A DNA stretch of 64,000 nt, taken from NCBI GenBank assembly GCA_003151515.1, contig PLXS01000009.1, positions 1 through 64,000 of the forward strand, read 5' to 3'. The notes under the pieces were generated by a model. It ran no database searches. It was not told the origin of the DNA and was given only the letters and a program-made list of their open reading frames with translations. The stretch's first letter is position 1. Every line of letters begins with the position of its first letter. Source of the stretch: Opitutaceae bacterium (GTDB taxonomy: Bacteria; Verrucomicrobiota; Verrucomicrobiia; Opitutales; Opitutaceae). The translations under genes and the position numbers were made by a program. This document shows, piece by piece, positions 1 through 7,809 of the stretch.

Positions 1-1
1 T

Positions 2-2338
2 AGCGAGGGACGATTGCCAAACCCCAATGCGACCATCCTATGGCTTTCTGATTCCCCGGAATTAAATGAACAGAGCAAACAAAAGTTCGCTCAATGTTCG
101 GATATTTTTACATCAGGTAGACTAGAGACGATTGACGTTTCCTATGACAAGTCGGTTTTCGAGCCAGGGCGAATTCATTTCATCAATACTCAAAAATTCG
201 CCAGCAGTAGCATTCTAACCCGCCCTCCTGGTGACGGACGCCAATACACGATATGGCAGACTATTCGAAATACCATTGAAGCAAAGGGGGCCGATTTCCT
301 CCTCATAATCGATGAAGCGCACAAAGGAATGCTTGCTGGAGGCAGCCAAAGAGATTTCGCCGACGCACGCACGATTGTTCAGAGATTCCTCCTCGGCAGT
401 GAGCAAATACCGAAGATGCCTCTTGTTTTGGGCATTTCGGCTACTCCAAAGCGGTTTAATGAACTGTTAGATGCGAGCAACCGAACCGGGCATAAGGTAT
501 TAATCGACCCGGCCGTGGTACGGGTTTCGGGGCTCCTTAAGCATCGCTTATTGATTCATAATCCCGCCGGTCGCCAACGACACGCCGACGATTCGCTCCT
601 CAGGGAGGCAGTAAAGCAGCACGTCGATATGAAGGATGCCTGGCGGGAGTATTGCCTAAAGAAGGATGAAAGAATGGTGCGGCCTTTGCTCGTCATTCAA
701 GTTGAAGACGGACAAACAACAGAGGGCTTATTTTCTCGGACGGATATAGACCAAGTGGTTCGGTCAGTCAGAGAATGCATTCCTGGAATCAGTCCGGAGC
801 ACCTCTGCCATTGCTTCCAAGATGATGGCCAATTGAAAGCCGACGGAATAAGTATTCGCAAAGTCGATCCATCCAAACTCCAAGATGATCTTTTTGCTGA
901 GGTTGTGCTATTTAAGACCGCCCTTACCACTGGGTGGGACTGCCCTCGCGCTGAGACGATGATGAGTTATCGCACGGCTAAGGACGCGACCATGATCGAG
1001 CAGCTCATCGGCCGAATGATACGGGCGCCGCTAGCGAGAAGTATCGAGTCGAACGAAACGTTAAACACCGTACGTCTTTTTCTGCCAGGGTTCGACAGAG
1101 TTGCCGTTCAAGGCATCATTAGAAAACTTTCGAATCCCGATAGTGAGGATGCCGTCGCGGTAGAAATTGAAGAGGCAAATTTCTACGCTTCTTATGATCG
1201 AAGTGACTTTGCGGCCATGGTGTTCGAAACCCATCCCAATCTTCCCACGACAAGAGTGCCTCGAACCTCGCAGCAATCGGCCCTTATCAGGGTCTTAAAG
1301 TTAGCGACTCGCCTTAGCGTCTCAACGAAAATTGAAGAAGAGGCTAAGTCAAAGTGCGTGAATGAAATCGTAAAAATTCTTATCGAAGAAGCCGACACTA
1401 GGCGTGGCACTCCGGGCTTTGAGTCAACGGTTGGCAACGCCAAGGTCATTCGAGTGGAGGGCCATCTATTCGATGTTTTCGCAAATCGTTACCAACGGCT
1501 CGCCCAGTCCGACACAGTCGAAGCAAGTGATGAGAATGTTGATCAAATCTTTCGAGCAGCCTCTCGGCGTATCACTGGCGAAGAAGCTCTTGGTGTCGCC
1601 TTCTGGCGAGCGCGACCGAACATCGATGATCCGAACAGGCCAAAGTTAGAGTTCTACGCATTGGTTCAGGATCAGGACGTGAGAACCCGCCTGGAGAATT
1701 GGGCATCCGCAAAATTTGACTCACTCTACAAACAACACCAAGCGGCCATACTTGCTCTACCCGCGGCGCGATTAAACGAAATTGAGAAGCTTGCAGGCGG
1801 GCAAAACAGGCCGATTCCGTCTGTGTTTTATTTTAAGGATGTGATTGAGAGTAAACGCGGCGAAATAGCCGAAGATCGACACATTTACTCGGATTCCAGC
1901 GGTCATTTTCACCCGACCAAGGACCTAAACAGCTGGGAGCGTCATATCCTTCAGACTGAAGAAGAGAAACCCGGATTTATTGGTTGGTTTCGAAACCCGG
2001 AAATTGGCGACGATCGCGTCGCAGTGCCATATCAGGACACAGACGGAACTTGGCATACTAAGGCTCCTGACTTCGTCGTCTTCCACGAGCGAAAGGGATC
2101 TGTTCTGTGTTCATTGATCGAGCCTCACGACATAAACGATTCTGGCAGTTGGACCATAGCTCGCGGTCTGGCTACATTTGCAGAGGAGAATATGGGCAAA
2201 TTCGATCGGATTGAGTTCACAATCGAAGAGAACGAATTGATTAAACGTATTGATCTTACGGCACCTGGCATGAGGAAAAAGGTGATGGCCGTGAACTCAA
2301 ATGAGGCCCTTCGCGCCATTTTCGATCAAATCGCTTAA
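2..2338 (+). CDS. DEAH-box helicase, type III restriction (Res)-like, 5' end outside window
   Basis: Superfamily 2 helicase of the Res-subunit type. The frame is open to the window edge and no Walker A motif is present, so the N-terminus lies upstream; the first in-window start-like codon is TTG at 14. Counting from there, motif II (IIDEAHKG) sits near residues 98-105, the motif III SAT near 142, and TTGWDCP followed by QLIGRMIRAP are motifs V/VI. The C-terminal part contains PDFVV followed by LIEPHD, which resembles a PD-(D/E)xK nuclease core in which the usual ExK lysine is absent. Such proteins serve restriction and other anti-phage systems. The partner (methyltransferase or specificity gene) is not visible downstream, so it may lie upstream. 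Base composition is clearly lower in GC than the right half of the window. The helicase call is firm; its system is unknown. Confidence 0.88.
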   Translation, partial: SEGRLPNPNATILWLSDSPELNEQSKQKFAQCSDIFTSGRLETIDVSYDKSVFEPGRIHFINTQKFASSSILTRPPGDGRQYTIWQTIRNTIEAKGADFLLIIDEAHKGMLAGGSQRDFADARTIVQRFLLGSEQIPKMPLVLGISATPKRFNELLDASNRTGHKVLIDPAVVRVSGLLKHRLLIHNPAGRQRHADDSLLREAVKQHVDMKDAWREYCLKKDERMVRPLLVIQVEDGQTTEGLFSRTDIDQVVRSVRECIPGISPEHLCHCFQDDGQLKADGISIRKVDPSKLQDDLFAEVVLFKTALTTGWDCPRAETMMSYRTAKDATMIEQLIGRMIRAPLARSIESNETLNTVRLFLPGFDRVAVQGIIRKLSNPDSEDAVAVEIEEANFYASYDRSDFAAMVFETHPNLPTTRVPRTSQQSALIRVLKLATRLSVSTKIEEEAKSKCVNEIVKILIEEADTRRGTPGFESTVGNAKVIRVEGHLFDVFANRYQRLAQSDTVEASDENVDQIFRAASRRITGEEALGVAFWRARPNIDDPNRPKLEFYALVQDQDVRTRLENWASAKFDSLYKQHQAAILALPAARLNEIEKLAGGQNRPIPSVFYFKDVIESKRGEIAEDRHIYSDSSGHFHPTKDLNSWERHILQTEEEKPGFIGWFRNPEIGDDRVAVPYQDTDGTWHTKAPDFVVFHERKGSVLCSLIEPHDINDSGSWTIARGLATFAEENMGKFDRIEFTIEENELIKRIDLTAPGMRKKVMAVNSNEALRAIFDQIA

Positions 2339-2379
2339 TTCTATCCATCAACTGTTCCTGAGTGTCGCGCTTCAGATCC

Positions 2380-2619
2380 ATGACACCAACAATATCGCCG
2401 CTCGATTCGCTGTTGGAGAAGCTAATGCGAGCGGGATGGGTGTCTTCCGCCGCCACGCTAGATCGGCAAGGACACCGGGTGCGCGGTGTTCTTTGGACGG
2501 ATAATGGGCTGCGGGACTCCATCGCCGTAGGAATGCTTATTCAGCCAATTGGTGAACTCAGCGAGGCCGAATGGATGGCGTTCCGTCATCTAATCCTAAA
2601 TCACCTCAGTAAAGAATAA
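2380..2619 (+). CDS. small hypothetical protein after the helicase
   Basis: 79-aa product starting at ATG 2380 (MTPTISPLDSLLEKL), 41 bases after the helicase stop and on the same strand, so probably co-transcribed. It begins with an amphipathic helix and ends LSEAEWMAFRHLILNHLSKE, also helical. I recognise no family. Position suggests an accessory subunit or regulator of the helicase system, which is inference only. Confidence 0.5.
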   Translation: MTPTISPLDSLLEKLMRAGWVSSAATLDRQGHRVRGVLWTDNGLRDSIAVGMLIQPIGELSEAEWMAFRHLILNHLSKE

Positions 2620-2624
2620 GAGTG

Positions 2625-2640
2625 AACGGGCTTGCCCGTT
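2625..2640. other. short hairpin after the 79-aa gene
   Basis: AACGGG and CCCGTT arms around a CTTG loop lie just past the stop at 2619. There is no following T-run, so it is at best a weak or factor-dependent terminator. Confidence 0.3.
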
Positions 2641-2736
2641 ATGATTCGTAATTCAAATACCCGAATTTGCGTTAAAGACCGGTAGATCTTGACCTCGATT
2701 GCAGTACGAAGCAGGAATGCGTTTCCCGTTCGATGA

Positions 2737-2940
2737 GCGCCACCCAAGAATATATTCTCCCGAACGTGGATTTCGGCCTGGGAGATAGATATTATCGGAA
2801 AACAATGCTGGATACCGGCAGAGCCCCGGTTCGTCTTTTTGTCCGGCAAGGTCTGGGTGAACGGGAAGCATTACTACTCCTCCTCAGGGTACTTCGAATT
2901 GTTCAGAGAGACAACTTACTTGCCGGTCCGTGTTCATTAA
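2737..2940 (+). pseudogene. start-less coding-like reading frame, probable gene remnant
   Basis: A 67-codon open frame with no ATG, opened by a TGA at 2734-2736 and closed by TAA at 2938-2940. Its translation is protein-like, with stretches such as WIPAEPRFVFLSGKVWVNGK and GYFELFRETTYLPVRVH. It looks like the C-terminal end of a gene whose 5' part has been lost or shifted out of frame; MSATQEYILPNVDFGLG in another frame just upstream could be the displaced part. No family recognised. The rest of 2620-2974 shows no convincing gene. Confidence 0.3.
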
Positions 2941-2974
2941 AATAGATTCAGCGGAAGAAAAAGGCTCATATCCG

Positions 2975-3484
2975 ATGACGAGTATTAACGAAAAGCAGGC
3001 CGTCGGGGTTATCAAGGTATTCCGGCATCAGGGGCGGGCACTTCTCGTCGCTCAACCGAGCTTCAACATTCGCAATTTTCTTTTGGAGACGCTCAATCCT
3101 ACCGGCGCAGAAATGTTTTCGGTCGATCTCGCAGGCGTGAAGACTTCAAAGGGTTTCAACAAGGCGTTCTCCCGCATAAGCTCGTCGATGAGCACCGCGC
3201 TTGCGGCACTCAATCGCGCTGCTGAGAAACACCCCGTCGCTTTGATTATCGATCGTTTTGATTCTTTGAGCGAATCAGACGCAGAATGCTTTTACATTGC
3301 TGAAATACGATCGCAGCTAGAACGGATCAATGGGCGGATTCGCAAATTTTCCGTTTTCTTTACGGCGACTGACAGTGAATTTGTTGCTCGGATTTTTGGC
3401 CCTCCCCGCCGGGATGCATCGCTTCTCCTTATTCCGATGACGGACTGGCCAATCCCTGAGGTTGCTTTTTCGGTCGCTAGATAA
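2975..3484 (+). CDS. AAA-ATPase-like protein without a P-loop
   Basis: 169-aa product from ATG 2975, preceded by a purine-rich GGAAGAAAAAGG. The order (N-terminal ALLVAQPSFNI where a Walker A strand would be, then PVALIIDRFDSLSE resembling Walker B with a hydrophobic strand and acidic turn, then SVFFTATDSEF resembling sensor 1) is that of a small AAA/STAND ATPase. GxxxxGK[S/T] is missing, however, and the protein is much shorter than usual. It may be a degenerate, non-hydrolysing subunit or a decayed gene. Family assignment is an inference from pattern only. Confidence 0.5.
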   Translation: MTSINEKQAVGVIKVFRHQGRALLVAQPSFNIRNFLLETLNPTGAEMFSVDLAGVKTSKGFNKAFSRISSSMSTALAALNRAAEKHPVALIIDRFDSLSESDAECFYIAEIRSQLERINGRIRKFSVFFTATDSEFVARIFGPPRRDASLLLIPMTDWPIPEVAFSVAR

Positions 3485-3517
3485 AACCCATTTCGCCGAA
3501 GTATCTCCGATAGACCC

Positions 3518-3778
3518 ATGCCTTCCAAACGCGAGCCCTTGGGCGCCGACTTCAAGGCGCGCCGCCGCCGCTTCATTGCGATTGCCGGTTCGTGCCCGAG
3601 CTTGCCCGACGTGCCCGCAATTGTCGCGGCTGACATCCCGCGCGAATGCGGGACGCCGGCAGAGGGCGGCGCCGGTGGCCGCACAGCATTCGCACGCATC
3701 CGTGCCATGCGTGAGCGCCTGCCTCTGGACACGGTAGTTTCGGCCAAGGATCTCATTAACGAGGGCCGAAGAATTTGA
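3518..3778 (+). CDS. small hypothetical protein, antitoxin-like tail
   Basis: 86-aa basic protein from ATG 3518, 33 bases after the preceding gene. Its end, LPLDTVVSAKDLINEGRRI, has the look of antitoxin C-termini, but no toxin gene sits beside it. It is richer in GC than its island neighbours. An antisense frame overlaps it; I prefer this strand because it follows the upstream gene closely. Confidence 0.35.
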   Translation: MPSKREPLGADFKARRRRFIAIAGSCPSLPDVPAIVAADIPRECGTPAEGGAGGRTAFARIRAMRERLPLDTVVSAKDLINEGRRI

Positions 3779-3872
3779 AGCGTGGGCTCAAAGGCCTGAA
3801 CACTCCCTAGTTAAAGGTGTTGGTTAGGGGCAGCCAAGACGAGGGTTGGTCGATCCATCGACGCTATCCTAT

Positions 3873-5327
3873 TCACGCTCCGAAAGTCTTCCGAACCGCT
3901 TCAGCCATTTTAGCAATATCCACGGGAGTTGTGCGCTGAGCGGGTACGACGTATAGTCTGAACATCTGGAGACGCATACGCGCAAAACAGCCGACAATGC
4001 TGTGAGGAATATCGACCATAGACTTCGGTTCAGGTCCTCCGTTTTTCATGAACACCTTGATCAGTTCATCCCGGGTTTCGGACGGTTCCTTATGCATCTG
4101 TGCGGCTGGCACCAGAGGCCCTCGCTTTTCAAATTCAATCGGTTTGGGTGAGCAAACGAGAAAATGCCCCGGCTTAAGTCGAAAGCGTCTAGCCAAGCCA
4201 GGAATGTGAGCCTTGCACCTCTCGTAAAAAAGCGTCTCATCTGCATTTCGGCCGCCCTTCTCGATGAGCACGGTGGTCTCCCAGAGCATCTTCGGGGGCC
4301 TGCGTGTTTGAATGCAAGTCGCGAGATCACGCATCAGGCTTTGCTTGGGTTCTGCGGCAGCCTTTTGAATTACCGAGTCTACAAAAGCATCAGTAAATGT
4401 CGCCAGCCGCTTGGGATCGGTCGCCATCGCCTTGATATCTGTTCCATTGCGCGGAATGCCATATAGCCCATCGTTGCGGGCACGCCTTAGCAGCTGTCGG
4501 CAGGCTTCTTCAAACCCATATGTTGTCTTATGATAGTATACTGCCCGGTGCATAAAAAATCTAGCCATCAAGAAATGCTCGGCTGCAGCAAGTGCCTTTT
4601 CATCGACTCCGACCATCCCGTCTGGGCTTATTCGAATGTTGTTGAGTAGATAATTACTATCGATCTCGCCGAAAGGCACACCAGCTGCTCGCCCGTCCCG
4701 GATCAGATAGTCCATCCTATCCATGTCCAATGTGCTGTGGATCAACTTGCTCAGTTGAAGATTGGAGGCCGACGTCCTCGAAAATATTTCGCCGATTTCA
4801 ACCGCGCGATCTCTTCCGCCAATAGCATCTCTAACATCCCGTTGTCCCTCTACTATTAGCCGGCCAAATTCTTCATGATTCGGATAGCCATCCTCGCTTT
4901 TGTCGATGATGGAACCGGTACTCTTCGGTTCTAGAGCCTCTTCGGTGAGCACTACCGAATCGACCATCTCCATTAAATGGGAATACGGATAATGCCCGAT
5001 GTCATGGAGCAAAGCAGCGAGTCTCAAGTTCTCGACGTCATGCTTCCTCAGTCTGAAATGGTCTTTGCCGATCGCATCCGTAATTCTCGTCATGATACCA
5101 AGGACCCCTAAACTATGGGCAAACCTGGTATGAGTGGCATTCGGATAGGTGAGATGACCCATCTGAAGCTGCTTCAGCTGCCGTAGCCGCTGAAATGTAG
5201 CAGTATTTATTACGGACCGTTCAAGGGGACTGAGATGTATATCCCCATGAATACTGTCGACGACAAGACAATCACGCGAGGTGGTGCGCTTTGAGCGCGC
5301 TGATGGCCGCCTTGATTTCGTCCGCAC
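3873..5327 (-). CDS. HD-domain phosphohydrolase, YwfO/dNTPase-like
   Basis: HD-superfamily metal-dependent hydrolase related to dGTPases and B. subtilis YwfO. Visible ligands, numbered from the GTG at 5327: His71 in RFAHSLGV, the HD pair at 108-109 in LLHDIGHYPYSH, and the downstream Asp in STLDMDRMDYLIRD. The product is 484 aa, close to the family. The frame is open further upstream but lies inside the YwgA-like gene there; GTG 5327 gives a 56-base overlap, so translation is probably coupled. Likely role: hydrolysis of deoxynucleotides or a related phosphoester; dNTP depletion is a known defence strategy, though nothing here proves it. Its pairing with a YwgA-like partner is the ywfO-ywgA arrangement known in Bacillus. 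Confidence 0.85.
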   Translation of the reverse strand: MRTKSRRPSARSKRTTSRDCLVVDSIHGDIHLSPLERSVINTATFQRLRQLKQLQMGHLTYPNATHTRFAHSLGVLGIMTRITDAIGKDHFRLRKHDVENLRLAALLHDIGHYPYSHLMEMVDSVVLTEEALEPKSTGSIIDKSEDGYPNHEEFGRLIVEGQRDVRDAIGGRDRAVEIGEIFSRTSASNLQLSKLIHSTLDMDRMDYLIRDGRAAGVPFGEIDSNYLLNNIRISPDGMVGVDEKALAAAEHFLMARFFMHRAVYYHKTTYGFEEACRQLLRRARNDGLYGIPRNGTDIKAMATDPKRLATFTDAFVDSVIQKAAAEPKQSLMRDLATCIQTRRPPKMLWETTVLIEKGGRNADETLFYERCKAHIPGLARRFRLKPGHFLVCSPKPIEFEKRGPLVPAAQMHKEPSETRDELIKVFMKNGGPEPKSMVDIPHSIVGCFARMRLQMFRLYVVPAQRTTPVDIAKMAEAVRKTFGA

Positions 5328-5763
5328 TGAATATTTTCTTAAAACGCCTAAGTGTTTTCCTAAGGCCCAATACATCATACAGACGACCAGGCTTTTGGTC
5401 GACCAAGAAATGTACGGACGCGACCAACTCCAGCCAACGCGCTCGTTCTGAAGTGTCGCGTTTAGCGACCCAGATCTTCCGCAGTCGTGATATACGGTTT
5501 CTCGATTTTTCATCGAGCTTCCATGAGTGACTCCTTGTGTCAGAATCGGCCATAGCTGCGGCCAACGAGAATACGTCGGCGGTGAGATCCGAACTGTATG
5601 GGCCGCGAATATACCAATGGAAAGGATACCCAAGGTGAACGCCCCTCTGCTGAATGAGGTATACAACCTTCTGCGTAATTAACCTATCTTCGAAGGTCGC
5701 CGTAGAAACGGGAAGGCCTCCATCTTCCAGGGCCAACCTGAGCGCAATTTGCTGTCGGTTCAT
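5272..5763 (-). CDS. YwgA-like protein, partner of the HD hydrolase
   Basis: 163-aa protein from ATG 5763. The N-terminal half, with DRLITQKVVYLIQQRG then YPFHWYIRGPYSSDLTADV, matches the pattern of YwgA and phage-associated DUF4065-type proteins (FxLQKxxYL...NxxYGPYS). It is the first gene of a two-gene transcript; its stop at 5272 lies inside the HD gene's reading frame. The biochemical role is unknown; in related pairs it probably binds or regulates the HD enzyme. Confidence 0.65.
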   Translation of the reverse strand: MNRQQIALRLALEDGGLPVSTATFEDRLITQKVVYLIQQRGVHLGYPFHWYIRGPYSSDLTADVFSLAAAMADSDTRSHSWKLDEKSRNRISRLRKIWVAKRDTSERARWLELVASVHFLVDQKPGRLYDVLGLRKTLRRFKKIFSADEIKAAISALKAHHLA

Positions 5764-5852
5764 CCGATTTTGGAGTTTATGCAGATTGAGGGGAAACCGG
5801 CATTTGGAAGTTCAAGATCCGCGGGGCGTTGGCTTGGTTTGAACACAACAGA

Positions 5853-5972
5853 TGGGAGAATAATCCCACCGCCATTCCCAGTCAAGATGATTGCCAATCT
5901 CCTTGATGTTCTGAGGTAGAAATGAGAGTGTTCGCCTCCGCCCATCTATACCAGTTGGGAGAATAATGCCCA
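5853..5972. promoter_or_regulatory. two TGGGAGAATAAT repeats in a divergent promoter region
   Basis: TGGGAGAATAATCCCA at 5853-5868 is an inverted repeat (TGGGA/TCCCA). TTGGGAGAATAATGCCCA recurs at 5955-5972, on top of the ribosome site and start codon of the next gene. The spacing from the divergent YwgA-like gene start (5763) leaves room for promoters both ways. The MraZ family is known to bind TGGG-type repeats, so autoregulation by the neighbouring gene is a reasonable inference. Confidence 0.45.
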
Positions 5973-6535
5973 TGAGTAAGGTAACTGCACCCAGCGGAGC
6001 TGAAGGGCCCATTTCCGCGACCACAACCGTTGAAGAAAAGCATCGGTTGAGAATACCATGGGATGTCCTGCAAAGGGTTATCTGGCTCCGAAATGCGCCA
6101 CCGGGCGTTCCATTCAAATGCATAGGGCGGCCGGGAATTGAAGGGCAGCTCTTGCTTGAACCCGCGGACCAAGTGAAACCGGACCCACTTTTCCAGGAAT
6201 TTGTGGCCGAATTTGGAGCCGCCCCAGCCACTGCAGATGACCAATCTCGACTCATGGACTATGCACGTGCCTCCACGAATGTCTGGCCAATCGTCCTCAG
6301 CTCCGAAAGAAAGACCAAAAGACGGGAGATGACTATTCCAAAAGGTCCCCGAGACATCGGATTGGCCCCGGGCGAGCCAGAATCAGCGGTAATATTCGCT
6401 TTCGGAAATCGCCTTGAAATCTGGAGGGCTCCAATGTGGCGTGAGAGGGGATTGGCGTACATGAGGTTGCGGGCGGAGGACGAGGATCGAGACGCTGAGC
6501 TTCTGCAGGAGCGAAAGGAACTGCGCGGGGTTTAA
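5966..6535 (+). CDS. MraZ/AbrB-like double beta-barrel regulator (putative)
   Basis: 189-aa protein with two SpoVT/AbrB-like half-sites: an N-terminal EEKHRLRIPWDVLQ resembling the D.kGRi.iP loop, and a second RREMTIPKGPRDIGL followed by IFAFGNRLEIWRAPMW, which is the end of MraZ-type modules (G..gnriEIW). ATG 5966 or 5972 are both possible; a GGGAG sits just upstream. Members bind DNA as ring multimers. The location in an island, away from any cell-division cluster, argues against it being the housekeeping mraZ. Function is inferred from motifs only. Confidence 0.5.
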   Translation: MPMSKVTAPSGAEGPISATTTVEEKHRLRIPWDVLQRVIWLRNAPPGVPFKCIGRPGIEGQLLLEPADQVKPDPLFQEFVAEFGAAPATADDQSRLMDYARASTNVWPIVLSSERKTKRREMTIPKGPRDIGLAPGEPESAVIFAFGNRLEIWRAPMWRERGLAYMRLRAEDEDRDAELLQERKELRGV

Positions 6536-6744
6536 GACGACGGCTTTATCGCATTTCGGCATTCGGCACCTTTCAGTGTGATTTTTGATTGGTACCATCA
6601 AGCCTTTGTTACTCACAATCAGAGATCTTCAGGGCCGCAGATTGACGATCCCGCTCGCTGAAATATACGCGTAAGCTCCTTGTCTCGAATAACAAACAAA
6701 TACGATATTGGATGCCGTCGGGCATCGAAATACTGCTCGCCCGA

Positions 6745-7302
6745 TTAGGTCTCTTGGTTAATGAGACCAAGATAGGCTAGACGAATTGACATCGCCTGTG
6801 TGCTGACGCCGTAGGTATTGGCCATTGACGCGACGGTTCCGTCATCGTCACTGAGGTCAAAGGCATGGCGCCTAACGTCTCGTTCTATGAAACGAGTTGG
6901 CATTAAGAGTTCGGCAGCGAAGAGGTTTGCCTCCACTTCTTCTAAGTCGTCGCCTCTGCTCGATGCGGGACTACGAAGCTTGAATGAGAACTGCTGTGTT
7001 CGGTCGATATGAACTTCTTGCTGGCCTTGTTCTCCATGCAGAAAGAAATGTCCAAGCTCGTGGGCGATGGTAAATCGGCGGCGTTTGTCGGGCTGATTGC
7101 TGTTAACGCCGATGATAGCGGGCCGGCCCGGTTGCCGAGCGAGAAAACCTGACACGCCTTCTTCGTCGATCGGCTGACAACGAACTTCTATGCCATGGCG
7201 TGCGGCGATTTTTTCTACCGGGACAGCAGGTCCCGAGATGCCGCTCTCACTGAGCAGCGATTCGACTTTTGCGCGGATGTGATTGCGGCGACGACTTAGC
7301 AT
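6745..7302 (-). CDS. ImmA/IrrE-family metallopeptidase
   Basis: 185-aa zinc protease of the COG2856 type. The signature HELGH is at residues 81-85 from ATG 7302 (FTIAHELGHFFLHGE), with the second signature EVEANLFAAELLMP supplying the glutamate ligand. Such proteases cleave or otherwise inactivate a partner XRE repressor. It lies downstream of, and overlaps, the XRE gene, so the two are translationally linked. A TTG at 7329 would add nine residues. Likely job: derepressing genes held by the XRE protein, including the divergent ubiquitin-like operon. Confidence 0.92.
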   Translation of the reverse strand: MLSRRRNHIRAKVESLLSESGISGPAVPVEKIAARHGIEVRCQPIDEEGVSGFLARQPGRPAIIGVNSNQPDKRRRFTIAHELGHFFLHGEQGQQEVHIDRTQQFSFKLRSPASSRGDDLEEVEANLFAAELLMPTRFIERDVRRHAFDLSDDDGTVASMANTYGVSTQAMSIRLAYLGLINQET

Positions 7303-7606
7303 GGGAGGTTGCCTCACGAGACTCGACAATCATGTCAGAAATCTGTTCGTGGGCCTTGGGAGACAGGTTATTGGTTGGGACGGTGATGATAGGGCTCTTC
7401 TCAGCCAGCTTTGCCTGGATGTCGGCCAATAGGTCGCTGGGAGTGCGGCCTAGAAAGGTTGCGATATCCGCGAATGTGTGGAGGAGCAGCTTCTGGCGGC
7501 CTTTCTCGATGTTGGTAAGAGACGTGCGGGTCAGAGAGACCGCACGTGCGACATCTTCTTGCGTGCGACCCACCTTTTCACGGACGTCGCGAAGTACATT
7601 TCCCAT
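7247..7606 (-). CDS. XRE-family HTH repressor paired with ImmA protease
   Basis: 119-aa protein from ATG 7606. A canonical HTH_3 occupies the N-terminal half: VREKVGRTQEDVARAVSLTR then TSLTNIEKGRQ, where Q-x3-A and TxxxIExG are typical. The C-terminal tail is unlike known folds and probably carries the segment sensed by the downstream ImmA-like protease. An upstream in-frame extension exists to 7726 but would run through the likely operator. Transcription is divergent from the Ubl-E2 gene at 7810, with an inverted repeat between them. Confidence 0.9.
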   Translation of the reverse strand: MGNVLRDVREKVGRTQEDVARAVSLTRTSLTNIEKGRQKLLLHTFADIATFLGRTPSDLLADIQAKLAEKSPIITVPTNNLSPKAHEQISDMIVESREATSHAKSSPQSHPRKSRIAAQ

Positions 7607-7709
7607 AACGCCGTATAACGGCGGCATTGGCGATGTAGTAGGAGCAACTCGGGAAGGGGCGGACGGCACCGAGAAAAAGGTAAACCTCCCGGCTCGAGTG
7701 TCAACAGCA

Positions 7710-7736
7710 CAAACTGTTAGCGACACAAACAGTTTG
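7710..7736. promoter_or_regulatory. inverted repeat, candidate operator of the XRE protein
   Basis: CAAACTGTT and AACAGTTTG, 9-bp perfect arms separated by nine bases, lie in the divergent region between the XRE gene and the Ubl-E2 gene. Overlapping direct copies of ACAAAC are also present. Position and symmetry fit the binding site of a dimeric HTH repressor acting on both transcripts. Confidence 0.6.
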
Positions 7737-7809
7737 CTTCATTCACCTTCGTACGATTACGACAATGTCCTTGACCAATCGGCGATTGGGCCTCTAAAAA
7801 GAATTTCTC

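Noticed and set aside
2625-2640. Intrinsic terminator after the 79-aa gene
   Set aside because: The hairpin is short and is followed by ATGATT, not a T-run.
3518-3778. Toxin-antitoxin pair
   Set aside because: The tail looks antitoxin-like, but the neighbours are not toxin-like.
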